Assembly: GCA_963978905.1 (NCBI GenBank)
Contig: OZ022257.1
Coordinates: 15,891,664-15,955,663 of the forward strand
From: Trichostrongylus colubriformis
Lineage: Eukaryota; Nematoda; Chromadorea; Rhabditida; Trichostrongylidae
Length of the DNA stretch: 64,000 bases
Direction: 5' to 3'
Shown: positions 60,666 through 64,000 of the stretch, one piece after another
How positions within the stretch are numbered: position 1 is the stretch's first letter
How the letters are laid out: every line of letters starts with the position of its first letter
Made by a program: the position numbers and the translations under genes
The notes under the pieces: model-generated
The model's database searches: none
Seen by the model: only the letters and a program-made list of their open reading frames with translations
Told to the model about the DNA's origin: nothing

Positions 60666-62131
60666 AGTATGTTGTCATGAAAAGTCAATACAGAAATTGC
60701 ATGTTTCCATATGTCCATACTTCTAAATTTTCGAGGCTGCAGATGGAAGGAGGAAAACGGGAGATTCGAAAAAGCAAGTGTCTGTGGTTTTACGTCTGCT
60801 TTTCGAGTGTCATTGAGCCTTATTCAACGACGATTTCGGACTGTTGGGGCAGAGAACAAACAGAATATTCTCTTGAATCGTGTCCTGAAAGCAGGGTCAG
60901 GCGTCCAGATGAGGAGGATTTTCAAAAAATACGCCCCCCCCCCCCAAAAGGGGGTCTCAATACGAGCCCCCTGTTATTGTTATTTTTCAATTTGCTACAA
61001 TCTGTTGCATATCAATAAAGATTTTTTAAATGTTAACACAGTTTTTCTCAAAAAACAGCTTCCCGTGGCAAAGAAAACGCCCTTCCTCCCTTCTTCCCAC
61101 CCTAAGAAAACTTTTTACGATCGAAAGGTGGAGAACATAATTCTCTCCCTCCCTACCTTTCCCTCCCACCCCAGGGAAAGAGATCCCATCTCATTCTCTT
61201 TTGCGATGAGAAAATTAAATCCTTCCCTGCAGAAACCAAAAAGTCCGAGAAAAACAAAATGAGCGAATCGAAACGAGTGCAGAAAGAGTTCAAAGTACTT
61301 GCTCGACAGCATCTCCACGTAAAGCACGATTACTGACAGGTGATAATGGAGTGCACATGACAGGTGATAACGGAGCGCACTGTTTTATTCCATTATCAAA
61401 TGACAGTGACACAGATGAAAGTACAGGAAATCATCGTATATAAAAATTAATGGGATATTAACAAAATTCATTTGCGGTGAGGCAACAAAATAAATAAAAT
61501 ATGCAATAAGGCCTAACAAAGGACACTAATATAACAAGGAAGAGCAAAATTAGTATTTCTTCAGTAAAGTGGAAGGAACGCTGTGGTGTTACCCGAAATA
61601 GTAGAGGAGATCCTGAGAACGTTTCTCATTAGCGTCTGAAGAGGTTATAGACATCCCATTTACATAGCTTATCTTGGGAGCGATCCATGAACTTCGTCGT
61701 GTAAGTGATATATATGACGAAAGATCTCTCTGAATCATAAAAGTTAAAATAAAGGACGGAGCAGCTGGGTTTCTATTCCATCACACCAATGAATTTTGGC
61801 GGCCAATGAAGCAACTAATAACCAATACCAATAAAGTTTTGCGACCAATAAAGTACATTCATAAATTTTATAAACAAAAGAAGAACGGTTGGGAATGGGA
61901 AGATTAAAATACATTAAGCTTAGGAGACTAGATATAATCCTTCAAAATACATTAAACATCAATACAGGAACACATAAAACACATAAAAGACTTTGACAAC
62001 CCAACCGTTTATAAAAGTCTTTTCACATAAAATAAGGGTGAAGACAAAGCTCACTTCAACCACACAAACTGCTGCAGGATACGCGCATTACCATTCTTCA
62101 CAACGGAAAATACGCTTGTTTTCAATTCATT
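60666..62131. other. Unassigned DNA with a repeat tail
   Basis: 60930-61035 is the inverse of the repeat at about 2000-2110, beginning at a C run. Tandem TGACAGGTGATAA occurs at 61335-61370. No gene supported. Confidence 0.5.
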
Positions 62132-62618
62132 AAAGGCATTTTCCAGGAATATTGGGATATCACATCTCCTGCCGTGGAGAGATAGTTCGGCCCAAGCCAC
62201 GTAGACTGTACCTTCACCGAGGTGTGGGGGTCAGTTTCTGAAGCGTGCACAGCCAAAGAATCAGCGCAACAGCTCGGCCCCGCCCACCCCAGCCGGGGGT
62301 CTGCCTTTACTCTTCGACTCTTATCTTTGACATAGGTAGACCAGCTACGTGGTCAAGATCTTGAAACTGGCAGTCAAGCAATCATCTCGTGAAGTAAACC
62401 CACTTCTGAGTGACCTGACCCCACACTAAGCACCGGAATACTTGCAACACACCCCCGGCTGGGGTGGGCGGGGCCGAGCTGTTGCGCTAGATTCTTTGGC
62501 TCTGCACGCTCCAAGAACTGACCCCCACGCCTCAGTAAAGGTATAGTCTACGTGGCTTGGGTCGAACTATCCATCCACGGCAGGAGATGTGATCCCAATA
62601 ATCCTGGAATATGCCTTT
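62132..62618. mobile_element. MITE with AAAGGCAT inverted ends, copy 2
   Basis: Ends AAAGGCATTTTCCAGG and (inverse) TGGAATATGCCTTT are flanked by TTAA on both sides, suggesting a TTAA target. The interior is nearly the same as 12165-12656. Confidence 0.9.
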
Positions 62619-64000
62619 AAGACACGCGGAAACCAGCATGTCCAGTAGATGTGAGGCAATCGACACCTGGACTAGTTGCAAAAACGCTCTCGATTTGTGA
62701 GGTCGCTGCTGAGGCAAATATCAGGCTTCGCGATTTTGCGACCACTACTGCGAATGCGAACTGGCAGCACACGGAACCGGCCGCGAAGTCGAAATGGCCG
62801 AACACCTCAGACTTTGCGATTTCGCTATCACTTTAGGCTCTAACACACGACACCAATAAATTAACTCGAGCAAATCGCTCTTTCGATACATTAACTATGA
62901 ATCTGCCATTTGGTTTTCAAGTAAGTATCTGTGCTGCACACCTAGTCCTAGGGAGTGAGAGTGGAAAAGTGTGAAACCGGGCCTGCGTTCAAGGGGGCCT
63001 ATCCTGCGATGGACAGCTTACGAGCTGTGACCACGTACACAATGTCAATAACGCAGGAACGAGATTAGCTTTGTACCGGTATTCCAACAAAACCGAGCGG
63101 TGCATCCTTTCAACATCGCATGTTTAACGTAAGTTCACCATAGCCGATTATGTGCACTCAATCGTCAACCATGCACCTACCGTGACCTGATGTGAGATAA
63201 AAAGGGGACGTCCAGAATTATATCTCTGCTGGCAATTCTACAACATCGTCACCCCAAGTACACGACAAGAGATAAGCTGTATTTATCCGCATGAGACTTC
63301 CTGAACTACATGCAACTCGAGCATATTACAACCCCTTCCACACATCTGGCTCTACTTCAAAGAACAACAGCAGTGATTACCGTTGCGTAACGTGAGAAAA
63401 AACAACAATTGTTCACATAACAGTGAATTCGTGATTCAACAAATTCGTGATTCATAAAAACGAATTCGTGATTCACAAATTCGTTGAAAAATTCGTGATA
63501 AAAATTCGTGATTCAACAAATAAAAATCTAAACGTTGGGATAAACGATAAACGAAAGAACAAAGCTATACTCCTGTACTATTTAGTTGATTCTGGACAGA
63601 TGTACCAACACTGGTGGGCAAAAAAAACCAAATTTGGAGCATTTGTAGATAACTGTTTTTGGCAACCATCTTCGATGTGTGGAAATCTCTAATAACCCTC
63701 GCCTAAAATGATTACAGCTCTGGGAGCCTTCAAAAAAAAAAAACGGTAATTCGGCGATGGAGTGTATAAAAACCCTGTGTACACGAATAACGGGCCCCGG
63801 GAGAAAGGTAAAAACACAATGAAACACAAAGGTGGTGCTAAAGTGAATTTCCACTTAACTGGAGACTGCAATTATCTGGGGAATTAAGGCGATTCGATGA
63901 AAACAAACCGTCCCAAATAAAGATTCCCAGCCCTCACAACAGTGAAGACGTGGAGATGCAGTGAGTTTCGTGTTCACGTGTTAACGGAAGCCAATGCGTT
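62619..64000. other. Unassigned DNA with a degenerate tandem repeat
   Basis: 63425-63520 contains about six copies of AATTCGTGATTCA-like units with variable spacing. No gene supported. Confidence 0.5.

Noticed and set aside
60455..61262. Two overlapping plus-strand frames of more than 180 codons
   Set aside because: They run through dispersed repeats and a C run, with no splice support and repeat-like composition.
1..64000. CRISPR arrays, bacterial operons, rRNA genes
   Set aside because: No regularly spaced direct repeats, no ribosome-binding-site-led gene rows and no rRNA sequence were seen.

Overview
The window looks like a piece of a nematode nuclear genome, most likely a clade V (strongylid or hookworm-type) worm. 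Real genes here are split into short exons with GTAAGT/GTGAGT donors and TTTCAG-type acceptors. Probable gene starts sit just behind acceptor-like sites, as expected for spliced-leader trans-splicing. An astacin protease of the nematode NAS type is present, and the introns and intergenic DNA are crowded with small inverted-repeat elements. The species is an inference. No bacterial gene organisation is present, and I saw no intact rRNA or tRNA gene.

Four genes can be supported. (1) 12921-23429, plus strand: an arrestin-domain (ARRD/alpha-arrestin-like) gene whose ten exons splice in phase into a 344-residue protein. (2) 30169-38192, minus strand: a five-exon gene (220 residues) made of two copies of the same exon pair, a family I do not recognise. 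Its 5.9-kb intron hosts a stack of transposable elements. (3) 48627-52460, minus strand: a secreted astacin metalloprotease with prodomain, RRKR processing site, zinc motif, Met-turn, EGF and the start of a CUB-like domain; two exon links and the 3' end are unresolved. (4) 58153-58802, minus strand: the 5' part of a membrane or secreted protein with an Ig-like domain. A C-terminal acidic exon (43107-43405, minus) and a few exon-like pieces (28.9-29.4, 44.6 and 25.7-26.2 kb) are weaker candidates.

Most of the remainder is repetitive. There is an internally deleted mariner with intact ends (44861-45741), a second TA-flanked mariner-like element with 26-bp ends (34683-35595) and a mariner fossil (46.8-47.4 kb). 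A fold-back family with arms of about 330 bp has a full copy at 39918-40947, an older copy at 4588-5575 and fragments at 53.3 and 57.4 kb. There are several families of small inverted-repeat elements (MITEs): AAAGGCATATTCC type, AAAGGCACACC type, GGTGTAT type with an 11-bp target duplication, and GGCCGC-TTCATACTTTGCG type including a 72-bp perfect palindrome. tRNA-derived SINE-like repeats and dispersed 150-600 bp repeats complete the picture.

The genes do not form an evident pathway or operon: spacing is wide and orientations are mixed. Regions 0-12.1, 23.7-28.9, 38.2-43.1, 53.0-58.1 and 58.8-64 kb contain essentially repeats and unassigned DNA.
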